DNA of 64,000 nucleotides. Origin: Leptofilum sp965223525 (GTDB taxonomy: Bacteria > Chloroflexota > Anaerolineae > Promineifilales > Promineifilaceae). Location of the stretch: the NCBI RefSeq assembly GCF_965223525.1, contig NZ_CBDCWX010000005.1, positions 806,001 to 870,000 on the forward strand, written 5' to 3'. The notes under the pieces are model-generated. The model was not told the DNA's origin and did not search any database. It saw only the letters and a list, made by a program, of their open reading frames with translations. A program made the translations under genes and the position numbers. Below are positions 1 to 8,636 of this stretch, piece by piece (position 1 is the stretch's first letter; every line of letters starts with the position of its first letter).

Positions 1-822
1 CACCATATCAGCTTCAAAGTAGCTACCCGTGTCACCCGTGGTGGCAAAGCGGTAAACCGCTGCTGTGTAGATGCCACTCAGGGTGCTACTCACCAGCGAG
101 ATGGCAATTAGCAGCAAGACGACGATGGCAACGGCCGTTATAATCAAGGCCACGCTACCAGACGTCGCCGCCAAAAAAATGAGCGGAGCCCCGGCCAAAA
201 TCACCAGGAAAGCCACCAGGCCAAAAATCAAACCAACGCTTAAATTCCCTGCAATCTGCTCACCCCAAGTCTCTTTCAGTAAGCTGCCGCTACGCTTAAC
301 GGCCTCCACCGGGCCGACATCTTCCACTACGAGCACGGGAACCACTAAGAATGTGGCTATATTCCAGACAAAGCCAATGAGCGAGACGACCAGTTGGCCA
401 ATTGCGCCAGAGCGTTCCGAAATGGCTCGTAAAATAGTCCCCACTGTGGCGGCGATGACGGCATAGCCAAAGATGTTGCCAATCTTACTCAATGCTATGC
501 GAAAGCCATCGCTTACAGTGGGATCGCCCCCTTCAAGCCGAATCATTGCCGCCCCAACCAGCGCCGTATTGGCAAAAATCGTCACAAAGTACATGACCAC
601 GTAAAACAAAAAAGCCACAATGTAGCTAAAGACGCTAAGTTCACCGTTGGCAACGGCCGTATCCAGCACGCCAGCCAAAATGGTGGGGACAGCGAAAGTT
701 ACCATCACCAATATAGAAGCAAAAAACGCGACCAACGGAAAAACCATCAGCTCTTTATCGGCCAGCAGCACGCGCCAACTGGCTTTTACCAATTCCCAAC
801 TATTTGAAAGTCTCTGAAACAT
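1..822 (-). CDS. DUF6159-like integral membrane protein (C-terminus beyond window)
   Basis: The reading frame is open from ATG at 822 to the window edge (274 codons), so the C-terminus is missing. The start has a strong Shine-Dalgarno sequence (AGGAGG) just upstream. The N-terminus begins MFQRLSNSWELVKASW and is followed by several long hydrophobic stretches, including FPLVAFFASILVMVTFAV and a segment near FLYVVMYFVTIFANTALVGA. This arrangement, with a short amphipathic start and then about six membrane segments, matches the DUF6159 family of uncharacterised membrane proteins. That assignment is from memory of the family. The role is unknown. It is transcribed away from the ROK regulator gene, so 823-984 is a divergent promoter region. 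Confidence 0.7.
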   Translation of the reverse strand, partial: MFQRLSNSWELVKASWRVLLADKELMVFPLVAFFASILVMVTFAVPTILAGVLDTAVANGELSVFSYIVAFLFYVVMYFVTIFANTALVGAAMIRLEGGDPTVSDGFRIALSKIGNIFGYAVIAATVGTILRAISERSGAIGQLVVSLIGFVWNIATFLVVPVLVVEDVGPVEAVKRSGSLLKETWGEQIAGNLSVGLIFGLVAFLVILAGAPLIFLAATSGSVALIITAVAIVVLLLIAISLVSSTLSGIYTAAVYRFATTGDTGSYFEADMV

Positions 823-915
823 ACCTTACCTCCTGCCGCATACATAATGTCACACTTTTTCTTGAAATCTGTCCTAGTATACGACATCAGCAGCGGAAGG
901 TAGTAAAAATTGGTG

Positions 916-945
916 TTGACGGCCGTTTCTATAGTGTGTTAAACT
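916..945 (+). promoter_or_regulatory. Candidate promoter for the amino-sugar operon
   Basis: TTGACG at 916-921 and TAAACT at 940-945 are separated by 18 bases and lie about 40 bases upstream of the ROK regulator start at 985. They resemble sigma-70 -35 and -10 boxes. The -35 box overlaps an ACGGCCGT octamer. No test of activity is possible from sequence alone. Confidence 0.35.
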
Positions 946-984
946 CTTAGTATGTTTAATGAACTTACAAAGGTTCGTTTATAA

Positions 985-2190
985 ATGAGACATTCCCAAT
1001 CCCCTACCCAAAAGGCAACCCGGCAACACACCAAGCAGCACAACGCTCGCCTGGTTCTCAAAACGATTTATACGGCTGGCGACGTGAGCCGCGCCGATGT
1101 AGCCCGGATGACCGGTCTGACACGGGCGACTGTTTCTAATATTGTGGCAGGTTTGTTAGACAAAGGGCTCGTTGCAGAATCTGGCTATGGGCCATCTTTA
1201 GGAGGCAAGCCACCGATTCTGCTCAACATGGCAGAGGATGCGCGCCAGCTTGTCTGCCTGGACTTGGGGAATGAGCATTTTAATGGGGCTCTCGTAAATT
1301 TACGGGGACATTTTGGAGAACAAGTGAACCTACCCGTAAACGGCCGTACCGCCGCAGAGGCTCTCAATCTAGTGTATGAACTGGTAGACCAGCTTTTGGC
1401 CAACGTTACGGCACCGGTGCTTGGACTCGCATTGGGTAGCCCCGGCTTGATTGATGCCACCGCTGGCCTGGTTAAGCAGTCGGTTAACCTGGATTGGCAT
1501 GATTTGCCTTTGCGGCAGCTATTGCAAGACCGCTACAACTTCCCCGTTTACATTGCCAATGACAGTCATCTGGCAGCCTTGGCAGAATATTCCTACGGTG
1601 GCGACGATTCACGCAATTTGGTTTTGATCAAAATGGGCCAGGGCATTGGTTCCGGTATCGTTTTGAACGGCCGTATCTTCTATGGTGAAGGCTTCGGTGC
1701 TGGGGAAATTGGGCACGTCAGCGTGGTGGAAAACGGTGAGCTTTGCACCTGTGGCAATCATGGCTGCCTGGAAACAGTCGCCAGCGTGCGCGCCATGCTG
1801 CGCCAGGCCCAAGCCATTGCCGATGAGAATCCTGACAGCGTATTGGCCCAACTACGGTCGTCTGGCGGCACAGTTTCTTGGGCAAACGTGCAGCAGGCAT
1901 GCGAGCAAGGGGATGCAACAGCCCAAGAAATCGTTACCCAAGCGGGCAAAACGTTGGGCATGGCGGTGGCTAATTTAGTAGGCATTTTGAACGTAAACCG
2001 GATTGTTATTGCGGGCAATGTCACCCAAACGGGCGACCTGTTTATTGAAGCGGTACGCACTAGCATGACCCATCGTGTGTTACCCAAATTGGCAGCAGGA
2101 ACGGCCGTACAGTACGCTAACAAAGAAGAAAATCTTGTTTTGTTGGGCGCATCTGCGCTCATTTTAAGCCAGGGCTTGGGCGTTTTTTAG
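985..2190 (+). CDS. ROK-family transcriptional repressor (NagC/XylR type)
   Basis: This 401-residue protein has a winged helix at about residues 15-75 (SRADVARMTGLTRATVSNIV is the recognition region) and a ROK sugar-kinase-like fold from about residue 88 to the end. The ROK zinc site is intact: GEIGH near residue 240, then CTCGNHGC near 254-261. ROK repressors of this size bind sugars or sugar phosphates and regulate adjacent sugar genes. Here the gene opens a cluster with a ROK kinase, a sugar ABC transporter, a GH3 hydrolase, nagA and a SIS-domain deaminase. A NagC-like role sensing an N-acetylglucosamine derivative is therefore the natural inference. The start has only a weak ribosome site (AAAGG). 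Confidence 0.85.
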   Translation: MRHSQSPTQKATRQHTKQHNARLVLKTIYTAGDVSRADVARMTGLTRATVSNIVAGLLDKGLVAESGYGPSLGGKPPILLNMAEDARQLVCLDLGNEHFNGALVNLRGHFGEQVNLPVNGRTAAEALNLVYELVDQLLANVTAPVLGLALGSPGLIDATAGLVKQSVNLDWHDLPLRQLLQDRYNFPVYIANDSHLAALAEYSYGGDDSRNLVLIKMGQGIGSGIVLNGRIFYGEGFGAGEIGHVSVVENGELCTCGNHGCLETVASVRAMLRQAQAIADENPDSVLAQLRSSGGTVSWANVQQACEQGDATAQEIVTQAGKTLGMAVANLVGILNVNRIVIAGNVTQTGDLFIEAVRTSMTHRVLPKLAAGTAVQYANKEENLVLLGASALILSQGLGVF

Positions 2191-2203
2191 AAAGGAGCGG
2201 CGA

Positions 2204-3172
2204 ATGCAGGCAGCGCAGCTTTTTGTTGGATTAGATGTAGGCGGTACCAAAACGGCCGCTCTGCTGGTGGATGGCAACAACAATTTACTTGGGCAGGCCA
2301 CCCTACCTACGCACGCGACCAATCCCGATGAACTTCTAGCCACCCTAACCCGTGCTGTCCACGCAACATTAACCGAAGCCGATGCCACACCGCAGCAAAT
2401 TGAGAGCATTGGCCTGGGGGTACCTGGTCAAGTGGAGCCTGCGACAGGCATTGTGCAACTGGCCGTCAACCTTAATTTACAAACCTACCCGCTTGGGCCT
2501 GCTGTTTCATCCCGATTCAAAGTCCCTACGTTTTTAGAAAATGATGGACGCGCAGCTGCTATTGGTGCTTTTAATCATGTGCGTCAAATGGAACCTGTAC
2601 AAACGATTGCTTATTTTAGCATTGGAACGGGCATTTCTGCTGGTTTGGTGCTAAACGGCCGTCTCTACCGAGGATACAACGGCATGGCGGGTGAAATTGG
2701 CCACATATTAGTAGAGATGGATGGCGAACCATGCAAATGTGGCCTGCGCGGCTGTCTTGAAACTATTGTCTCTGGGCCAGCTATCGTGCGTCAATTCCTG
2801 ACAGCGAACCCTCAAGCAGAATCACAAATTCAACACGCTGGCGATGTGTACCGCTTGGCTGGAGATGGTCACCCTGTGGCACAAAAAGTTATCAGGCACG
2901 TCAGCCAATATCTGGCTCGTGCTATTCAGTGGCTCATCATGACCTACGACGTAGAAAAGGTTGTGCTTGGCGGCGGCGTTGCCCGCAGCGGTCAGCGTTT
3001 CGTAGAACCTATTTTGCGCGAGCTGGCCGCCCTGCGCCAACAATCATCATTGGCTGCCAAACTGCTTTTAGATGAAAAATTGCACCTCATTTCACCAGAT
3101 TTCAACCCTGGTTTGTGGGGGGCTGTTCAATTAGCAAAACAAAACGTTTTAGTGGAAGCGGTTCATATGTAA
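2204..3172 (+). CDS. ROK-family sugar kinase (glucokinase / GlcNAc kinase-like)
   Basis: This 322-residue kinase has the ATP-binding DVGGTKT at residues 10-16, a GTGISAG phosphate-binding segment, the ROK zinc site (GEIGH near 163; CKCGLRGC near 176-183) and a C-terminal GGGVARSG adenosine loop. It lacks the DNA-binding domain of the preceding gene and begins 13 bases after that gene's stop, with AAAGGAG as ribosome site. Glucokinases and N-acetylglucosamine or N-acetylmannosamine kinases share this architecture. The exact sugar cannot be read from the sequence. The surrounding nagA and NagZ-like genes favour an N-acetylhexosamine as substrate. Confidence 0.85.
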   Translation: MQAAQLFVGLDVGGTKTAALLVDGNNNLLGQATLPTHATNPDELLATLTRAVHATLTEADATPQQIESIGLGVPGQVEPATGIVQLAVNLNLQTYPLGPAVSSRFKVPTFLENDGRAAAIGAFNHVRQMEPVQTIAYFSIGTGISAGLVLNGRLYRGYNGMAGEIGHILVEMDGEPCKCGLRGCLETIVSGPAIVRQFLTANPQAESQIQHAGDVYRLAGDGHPVAQKVIRHVSQYLARAIQWLIMTYDVEKVVLGGGVARSGQRFVEPILRELAALRQQSSLAAKLLLDEKLHLISPDFNPGLWGAVQLAKQNVLVEAVHM

Positions 3173-3446
3173 ATGTGTAAATGATGTGCATCGGTCAAGT
3201 TTATTAAAAGTAGATAACGCCACAATCGAGCGGCAAACTCCAGAGTTGTGACGTTATCCAAGCTAAAGGAGGTGATCCCTCAACCACAATCATAATACCC
3301 CAAAACAACGGTCTTTTCGACAAAGCTCCTTGGTGGAGTGGCTCTCTCAGCAACTGTTCGGAAAACGACCGTATCCCGTCACACTAGAGAGAGCCACAAC
3401 CATACGTTTTACCTTAACCAATAGGTAAGCTGAAGGAGAGATTACA
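3173..3446 (+). promoter_or_regulatory. Structured leader before the sugar-binding-protein gene
   Basis: This 274-base gap separates the kinase from the binding-protein gene. At 3265-3278 it carries AAAGGAGGTGATCC, a 14-base match to the complement of the conserved 16S rRNA 3' end, with no start codon at a usual distance. Further on, GTGGCTCTCTC (3338-3348) and GAGAGAGCCAC (3387-3397) form an 11-base perfect inverted repeat around a 38-base loop. CTCC-TTGGT-GGAG is a small hairpin at about 3326-3338. The true ribosome site of the next gene is AAGGAGAG at 3433-3440. A leader RNA or operator function is inferred only. Confidence 0.45.
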
Positions 3447-6140
3447 ATGCGAAAGTTAACCCTAATTTTCTTGTTTGCCCTGATTGCCTTATTTGCAATT
3501 GCTTGTGGCGAACGGCCGCAAGCCACCGAAACAGACACAGAAACCGATACGGATACCGCAACAGAAACGACAGAGACAAGCGACGAAACGGCCGATTCCA
3601 GCGACGAAGAAATGGCCGACGAAGCTGCTGGTTCCTTCCTGGAACGCGCCAAAGCTGGCGAATTTACTGGCAGTGAAGTCACCGTCTTTGGCAAATGGAC
3701 AGAAGCCGAAGGCGAAAGCTTCGAGGCGGCTCTGGCTCCCTTTGAAGAAGCCACCGGCATTGACGTGAAGTACGAAGGCTCATCCGAATTTGAGACGCTC
3801 ATCACCGTGCGTGTGGAAGGTGGCGACGCGCCCGACATTGCGGGCTTTCCGCAGCCAGGGCTAATGGCCCAATTCGTGCGCGAAGGTGCCATTCCTGATC
3901 ATGCTCAATTTTTAGACACGAGCGAACTAAGCGCCAATTACAGCGACGCCTGGATCAATCTAGCCACCGTCAACAATCAGCTTTCTGGCGTTTTCTATCG
4001 CGCCAGCACCAAGAGTATCGTCTGGTACCCCGTGCAGGCCTTTGCAGATGCTGGTTACGCAGTGCCCCAAACCTGGGATGAGATGATCGCCCTGAGTGAC
4101 CAAATTGTGGCCGATGGCGGCACGCCCTGGTGCGTCAGCATGGAGCACGGCGGCGTGACCGGCTGGGTGGCCACCGACTGGGTGGAAGATGTGCTGCTAC
4201 GCACCGCACCGCCGGAAACCTACGACCAATGGGTAAACCACGAGATTCCGTTCAACGATCCAGCCGTGGTTAACGCCGCCAACATCGTGGGCGACATCTG
4301 GTTCAATGAAGATTACGTTTATGGTGGCACCACCGGCATCCTCACCATTTGGGTAGGCGATACACAAACCCCGATGTTTGACGACGCTGGCCCACAGTGC
4401 TGGATGCACCGCCAGGCAGGCTGGATTCCTGATTTCTGGCCGGAAGGTACGGAAGCAGGCGTAGATAGCTCGTTCTTCTACCTGCCGCCAATTGATGAAG
4501 CCTACGGTAACCCCGTTCTTGGCGGTGGCGATGTTTTCTCAGCCTTCAACACCCGCCCAGAAACGGCCGCACTCATGGAATATCTCTCCTTGCCCGAAGG
4601 GGCTGAAGTGTGGGTGAAAGCTGGCGGCTTCATTTCCCCCAACCGCAACGTCCCGGCCGATTGGTACGCTAATTACGTAGACCAGGCCCAGGCTGAAATC
4701 TTGCAGGGCGCAACCACGTTACGCTTTGACGCTTCTGATCTGATGCCCGCCGAAGTTGGCGCAGGCACCTTCTGGAGCGGCATGGTGGATTGGGTTGGCG
4801 GAGCCGACACCGAAACCGTCTTCCAAAACATTGAAAATAGCTGGCCAGACGCCGAAACAGGTCTGGGCGGCACGGGCGATGCCGAGGAAGAAGCTGCTGA
4901 AGAGGCTGGTGGTTATGAGCATCTGGCACGCGCCGAAGCAGGTGAATTTGCCGGCACCGAAGTAACTATCTTTGGAAAATGGACAGAAGGTGAAGAAGAC
5001 AGCTTCGTTAACACCCTGGCAGACTTTGAAGAACGCACCGGCATAGACATCAAATATGAAGGCTCATCCGAATTTGAAACGCTCATCACCGTGCGGGTTG
5101 AAGGTGGTGACGCACCTGACATTGCTGGTTTCCCGCAGCCGGGCTTACTGGCTGAGTTTGTCCGCGAAGGTGCCGTGGTTGATTTGGGCACCAACATTAA
5201 TACAGACCAACTCGCAGCCGATTACAGCAATGCCTGGATCGATTTGGCGACAGTGGATGGGCAGCTTTCCGGCGTCTTCTTCCGCGCTAGCACCAAGAGC
5301 ATCGTTTGGTATCCAGTGCAGGCTTTTGAAGATGCTGGGTACGAAATTCCCGAAACCTGGGACGAAATGATTGCCCTAAGCGACCAAATTGTGGCCGACG
5401 GTGGCACGCCCTGGTGCGTCAGCATGGAGCATGGCGGCGTGACCGGCTGGGTGGCTACTGACTGGGTAGAGGATGTGCTGCTTCGCACAGCTTCCCCAGA
5501 GGTTTATGACCAATGGGTAAACCATGAGATTCCCTTCAATGCCCCAGAGGTTGTCAATGCGGCCAACATTGTGGGTGACATTTGGTTTAACGAGGATTAC
5601 GTTTACGGCGGCACCATCGGTATCTTGACCATCTGGGTGGGCGATACGCAAACCCCGATGTTTGATGAAGCCGGGCCGCAGTGCTGGATGCACCGTCAAG
5701 CAGGCTGGATTCCTGACTTCTGGCCGGAAGGTACAGAAGCGGGCGTGGATAGCTCTTTCTTCTACCTGCCGCCAATTGACGAGGCTTACGGCCGTCCCGT
5801 GCTGGGTGGTGGCGATGTCTTTGCCGCCTTCGCTGACCGGCCAGAGGTGTTGGCTGTGATGGAATATCTGGCAACGGCTGATGCCGCCAAAGGCTGGGTT
5901 GAGGCCGGAGGCTTCATCTCCCCCAACCGCAGCGTCCCCGCCGACTGGTACGGCAGCTACGTGGATCAAGGCCAAGCTGAAATTCTGCAAGGCGCAACGA
6001 CTCTTCGCTTTGATGCTTCTGACTTGATGCCCGCCGAAGTAGGCGCAGGCACCTTCTGGAGCGGCATGGTGGATTGGGTCAGCGGAACAGATACCGAAAC
6101 CGTCCTCCAGCAAATTGAAGATAGCTGGCCAGAAAACTAA
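3447..6140 (+). CDS. Sugar ABC transporter binding lipoprotein with two tandem binding domains
   Basis: This 897-residue protein has a lipoprotein signal (hydrophobic start, cleavage before Cys at AIAC) and an acidic Thr/Asp/Glu-rich linker. It then has two nearly identical extracellular sugar-binding domains, at about residues 65-475 and 485-897. Each begins with a GEFTG or GEFAG segment followed by FGKWTE and repeats whole blocks such as YEGSSEFETLITVRVEGGD and LPPIDEAYG. The repeat offset is 428 codons (1284 bases). The domain resembles the AglE-type family 1 binding proteins for alpha-glucosides. Usual members have a single domain of about 420 residues, so this is an internal duplication. 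It precedes two permease genes, but no ATPase gene is in the cluster, so a shared MsiK/MalK-like ATPase elsewhere is likely. Confidence 0.9.
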   Translation: MRKLTLIFLFALIALFAIACGERPQATETDTETDTDTATETTETSDETADSSDEEMADEAAGSFLERAKAGEFTGSEVTVFGKWTEAEGESFEAALAPFEEATGIDVKYEGSSEFETLITVRVEGGDAPDIAGFPQPGLMAQFVREGAIPDHAQFLDTSELSANYSDAWINLATVNNQLSGVFYRASTKSIVWYPVQAFADAGYAVPQTWDEMIALSDQIVADGGTPWCVSMEHGGVTGWVATDWVEDVLLRTAPPETYDQWVNHEIPFNDPAVVNAANIVGDIWFNEDYVYGGTTGILTIWVGDTQTPMFDDAGPQCWMHRQAGWIPDFWPEGTEAGVDSSFFYLPPIDEAYGNPVLGGGDVFSAFNTRPETAALMEYLSLPEGAEVWVKAGGFISPNRNVPADWYANYVDQAQAEILQGATTLRFDASDLMPAEVGAGTFWSGMVDWVGGADTETVFQNIENSWPDAETGLGGTGDAEEEAAEEAGGYEHLARAEAGEFAGTEVTIFGKWTEGEEDSFVNTLADFEERTGIDIKYEGSSEFETLITVRVEGGDAPDIAGFPQPGLLAEFVREGAVVDLGTNINTDQLAADYSNAWIDLATVDGQLSGVFFRASTKSIVWYPVQAFEDAGYEIPETWDEMIALSDQIVADGGTPWCVSMEHGGVTGWVATDWVEDVLLRTASPEVYDQWVNHEIPFNAPEVVNAANIVGDIWFNEDYVYGGTIGILTIWVGDTQTPMFDEAGPQCWMHRQAGWIPDFWPEGTEAGVDSSFFYLPPIDEAYGRPVLGGGDVFAAFADRPEVLAVMEYLATADAAKGWVEAGGFISPNRSVPADWYGSYVDQGQAEILQGATTLRFDASDLMPAEVGAGTFWSGMVDWVSGTDTETVLQQIEDSWPEN

Positions 6141-6158
6141 ACCATAATCATGATAATG

Positions 6159-6185
6159 TAAGGGCGGGTCTGAGACCCGCCCTTA
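6159..6185 (+). terminator. Perfect hairpin between binding-protein and permease genes
   Basis: TAAGGGCGGGTC (6159-6170) and GACCCGCCCTTA (6174-6185) form a 12-base perfect stem with a three-base TGA loop, 19 bases after the binding-protein stop. There is no T tract, so it is more likely an mRNA-stabilising or partial-attenuation hairpin than a full terminator. Such a hairpin would favour more binding protein than permease. Confidence 0.6.
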
Positions 6186-6203
6186 CTCGGGAAGGATAAC
6201 CAC

Positions 6204-7622
6204 ATGGCTGGGCAATATGTTTCACCTCCTCAGCAAGAAGAAAATCAGGTTACAAACTTGGGGCGGGCAGCTTTATCTCTTGGCATTGCGACGGCCGTTT
6301 ACATTGTGCTGCGCTGGAGCATTGGCTTCATGCGGGACAAGGAAGCACCGGAACAGCTTTTACTATCAATTTATACGCGGTTGGGGCTAGATTCAGCCCT
6401 GGCAACTTTACAAGAAAGCGGCATCAATCCCCTCACCGGCAAGCTGATGATTACGGCCGTTGCCCTCGTGGTGGGCATCGGTGGGGTGTGGGTGCTGTTT
6501 TGGGTGGCGAACGATTTGATTGGACGGCTGCCATTTAGTTTGCGTGAACGCTTACGGCCGTTTGTCTTTGTTGGCCCTGCAATATTGCTGCTGGCTACCT
6601 ACCTCATCTATCCTGTCTTTAACACCGTCTACACCAGCTTCTCTGAAGACATCCTCAACATTCCCGAAATAGTGCCAGAGCAGTATTGGGCGTCAGACAG
6701 CATTGCGGCCGATCTGGTAGCCGACGCCGATGACCTTACCTTTAACCGCTATCTCATTGATACCGACCAGTTTGAACTGGCCAGCGTGACCGCTAACGAA
6801 CGAAATGTCTGGTTGGTGGTACGCCCGCAAACGATTACCGATGCCGACAACGAGACCGAGCAGCGTGTTTTTAGTTTGACGGCCGTCGGTCTGCAAAATT
6901 ACCAATTCGCCTTCACCAGCCCAGAAATGCGCATTGCCTTCCGCAACAACCTGCTCTGGCTCATCATCGGCACGGGCGGCAGCGTAGCCATTGGCCTCAT
7001 CATCGCCACCCTGGTAGACCGCGTAAAGCGGGAGGCATTAGCCAAATCTTTCATCTTTTTGCCGCTGGCCATCTCTTTTGTAGGTGCTAGCGTCATCTGG
7101 AAATTTGTCTACGCCTGGCAGCCAGGAGATCGCGCCCAGATTGGCCTACTGAACGCCATCACGACCAGTTTGGGGATGGAACCAATTCCCTGGCTCATCG
7201 AAACCAGCTTCAATACGTATGCCCTCATCGTCATTATGGTCTGGCTGCAAACGGGCTTTGCCATGGTTGTGCTTTCGGCTGCGCTAAAGGGCGTGCCGGG
7301 CGAAGTGCTGGAAGCCGCCCGCATGGACGGTGCTTCTGAGCTACAAATATTCTTCCGCGTCATCATCCCCATGATTCAGGGTGCCATCATCACTGTCGGT
7401 ACGACCATCTTCATTGCCATCCTTAAAGTGTTCGACATCGTTTTTGTGATGACCAGCGGCAAGTTTGATACAGAGGTGATTGCCAACCGCATGTTTGTGG
7501 AGATGTTTAACTTCCGCAACTTTGGCCGCGCCAGTTCGCTGGCTGTCATTTTACTCGTCGTGGTTGTGCCGATTATGGTGGTAAACATCCGCAATTTGCG
7601 CCAACAGGGGATTAACCGGTAG
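6204..7622 (+). CDS. Sugar ABC transporter permease, MalF/AglF-like
   Basis: This 472-residue inner-membrane permease has two extra N-terminal membrane segments (about residues 22-45 and 88-112), then FVGPAILLLATYLIYPVF. A hydrophilic external loop of roughly 100 residues (about 145-240) precedes the transporter core, like the P2 loop of MalF. The ATPase-contacting EAA motif reads EAARMDGASELQIFFRVIIP near residues 371-390. It lies after the tandem binding-protein gene and before the partner permease. The ribosome site GGAAGG is present. The substrate is inferred to be an oligosaccharide or amino sugar from the neighbours. Confidence 0.87.
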   Translation: MAGQYVSPPQQEENQVTNLGRAALSLGIATAVYIVLRWSIGFMRDKEAPEQLLLSIYTRLGLDSALATLQESGINPLTGKLMITAVALVVGIGGVWVLFWVANDLIGRLPFSLRERLRPFVFVGPAILLLATYLIYPVFNTVYTSFSEDILNIPEIVPEQYWASDSIAADLVADADDLTFNRYLIDTDQFELASVTANERNVWLVVRPQTITDADNETEQRVFSLTAVGLQNYQFAFTSPEMRIAFRNNLLWLIIGTGGSVAIGLIIATLVDRVKREALAKSFIFLPLAISFVGASVIWKFVYAWQPGDRAQIGLLNAITTSLGMEPIPWLIETSFNTYALIVIMVWLQTGFAMVVLSAALKGVPGEVLEAARMDGASELQIFFRVIIPMIQGAIITVGTTIFIAILKVFDIVFVMTSGKFDTEVIANRMFVEMFNFRNFGRASSLAVILLVVVVPIMVVNIRNLRQQGINR

Positions 7623-7624
7623 GT

Positions 7625-7650
7625 CGGTAATCGGTAAAAACCGATTACCG
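7625..7650 (+). repeat. GTAATCGG-family hairpin between the permease genes
   Basis: CGGTAATCGGT (7625-7635) and ACCGATTACCG (7640-7650) form an 11-base perfect hairpin with an AAAA loop, directly after the MalF-like stop codon. The same GTAATCGG sequence recurs near 52665 and 54373, also right at gene ends. Confidence 0.65.
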
Positions 7651-7677
7651 AATACCGATAACGGAAAAGGGGAAATC

Positions 7678-8562
7678 ATGACAACTTACTCACAAGCTCG
7701 GCAAACCAACGCCGTGCAGAAATTTTTACAGAAGGCACCGGTGCGAACGGCCGTATTCATCATCTGCTTCTTGTGGACATTGCCCACAGTTGGCATGTTC
7801 GTCAGCTCCTTCCGCACCGCGAACGAGATTCGCACCACAGGCTGGTGGACGGCACTTATTCACCCCTTTGAATTCAGCCAATGGACGCTGGAAAATTACA
7901 GCACCGTCCTCACCGCAGACGGGATGCTGAATGCTTTCATCAATAGCCTAATCATTACCATTCCGGCCACCGTCATCCCCATCACCCTGGCTGCCTTTGC
8001 CGCCTACGCTTTTGCCTGGATGCGCTTTCCCGGCCGGGATTGGCTCTTTGCCGTCGTCGTTGGCCTGCTGGTGGTGCCACTGCAAATGGCACTCATCCCT
8101 GTGCTGCGCCTGTACACTGATCTGGAGCTAAACGGCACCTTTTTGGGAACCTGGCTAGCGCACACTGGTTTTGGGCTGCCGCTGGCAATTTATCTTTTGT
8201 ATAGCTATATTTCACAACTACCCACAGAACTGTTCGAATCCGCCTTTATTGACGGCGCATCTCACTACACCGCTTTTACTCGGCTGGTTCTGCCGCTTTC
8301 AGTACCCGCCATCGCCTCCTTTGCCATCTTCCAGTTCTTATGGGTGTGGAATGATCTGCTGGTCGCCCTCGTCTTTTTGGGCACCAATCCTGATGTCGCC
8401 ATCGTCACCTCGCGCCTCTCGGCTATGGTGGGCACCAAAGGCGAAGCCTGGCATTTGCTCACGGCTGGTGCCTTCCTGACGATGATCATTCCCCTAATCG
8501 TTTTCTTTTCCTTGCAGCGTTACTTTGTGCGAGGATTGTTAGCCGGATCGGTTAAAGGTTAA
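7678..8562 (+). CDS. Sugar ABC transporter permease, MalG/AglG-like
   Basis: This 294-residue inner-membrane permease has six predicted membrane segments, the first at about residues 24-45. The EAA loop reads ESAFIDGASHYTAFTRLVLP near residues 187-206, which places it in the MalG half of family 1 carbohydrate transporters. Its partner is the MalF-like protein 55 bases upstream. The ribosome site AAGGGGA precedes the ATG. No transporter ATPase follows. The operon instead continues with the GH3 and nag genes, so the imported sugar is probably processed by those enzymes. Confidence 0.87.
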   Translation: MTTYSQARQTNAVQKFLQKAPVRTAVFIICFLWTLPTVGMFVSSFRTANEIRTTGWWTALIHPFEFSQWTLENYSTVLTADGMLNAFINSLIITIPATVIPITLAAFAAYAFAWMRFPGRDWLFAVVVGLLVVPLQMALIPVLRLYTDLELNGTFLGTWLAHTGFGLPLAIYLLYSYISQLPTELFESAFIDGASHYTAFTRLVLPLSVPAIASFAIFQFLWVWNDLLVALVFLGTNPDVAIVTSRLSAMVGTKGEAWHLLTAGAFLTMIIPLIVFFSLQRYFVRGLLAGSVKG

Positions 8563-8582
8563 GAATAGGAGATTGGAGATCA

Positions 8583-8630
8583 GAGACTGGGGGCTAGAGA
8601 CTGATTCGTCTCCAGTCCCAGTCTCCTTTT
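8583..8630 (+). terminator. Hairpin followed by CTTTT upstream of the GH3 gene
   Basis: GAGACTGGG (8583-8591) pairs with CCCAGTCTC (8617-8625), and an inner GAGAC (8597-8601) pairs with GTCTC (8608-8612). TTTT follows at 8627-8630. It resembles a weak intrinsic terminator inside the operon. The GH3 start follows only seven bases later and has no clear ribosome site. Confidence 0.5.
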
Positions 8631-8636
8631 AAGTCA

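Noticed and set aside
5376..6113. Long minus-strand open frame (245 codons) opposite the binding-protein gene
   Set aside because: It is antisense to a strongly supported gene, appears in shorter form opposite both halves of the repeat, and has no ribosome site or recognisable domain.
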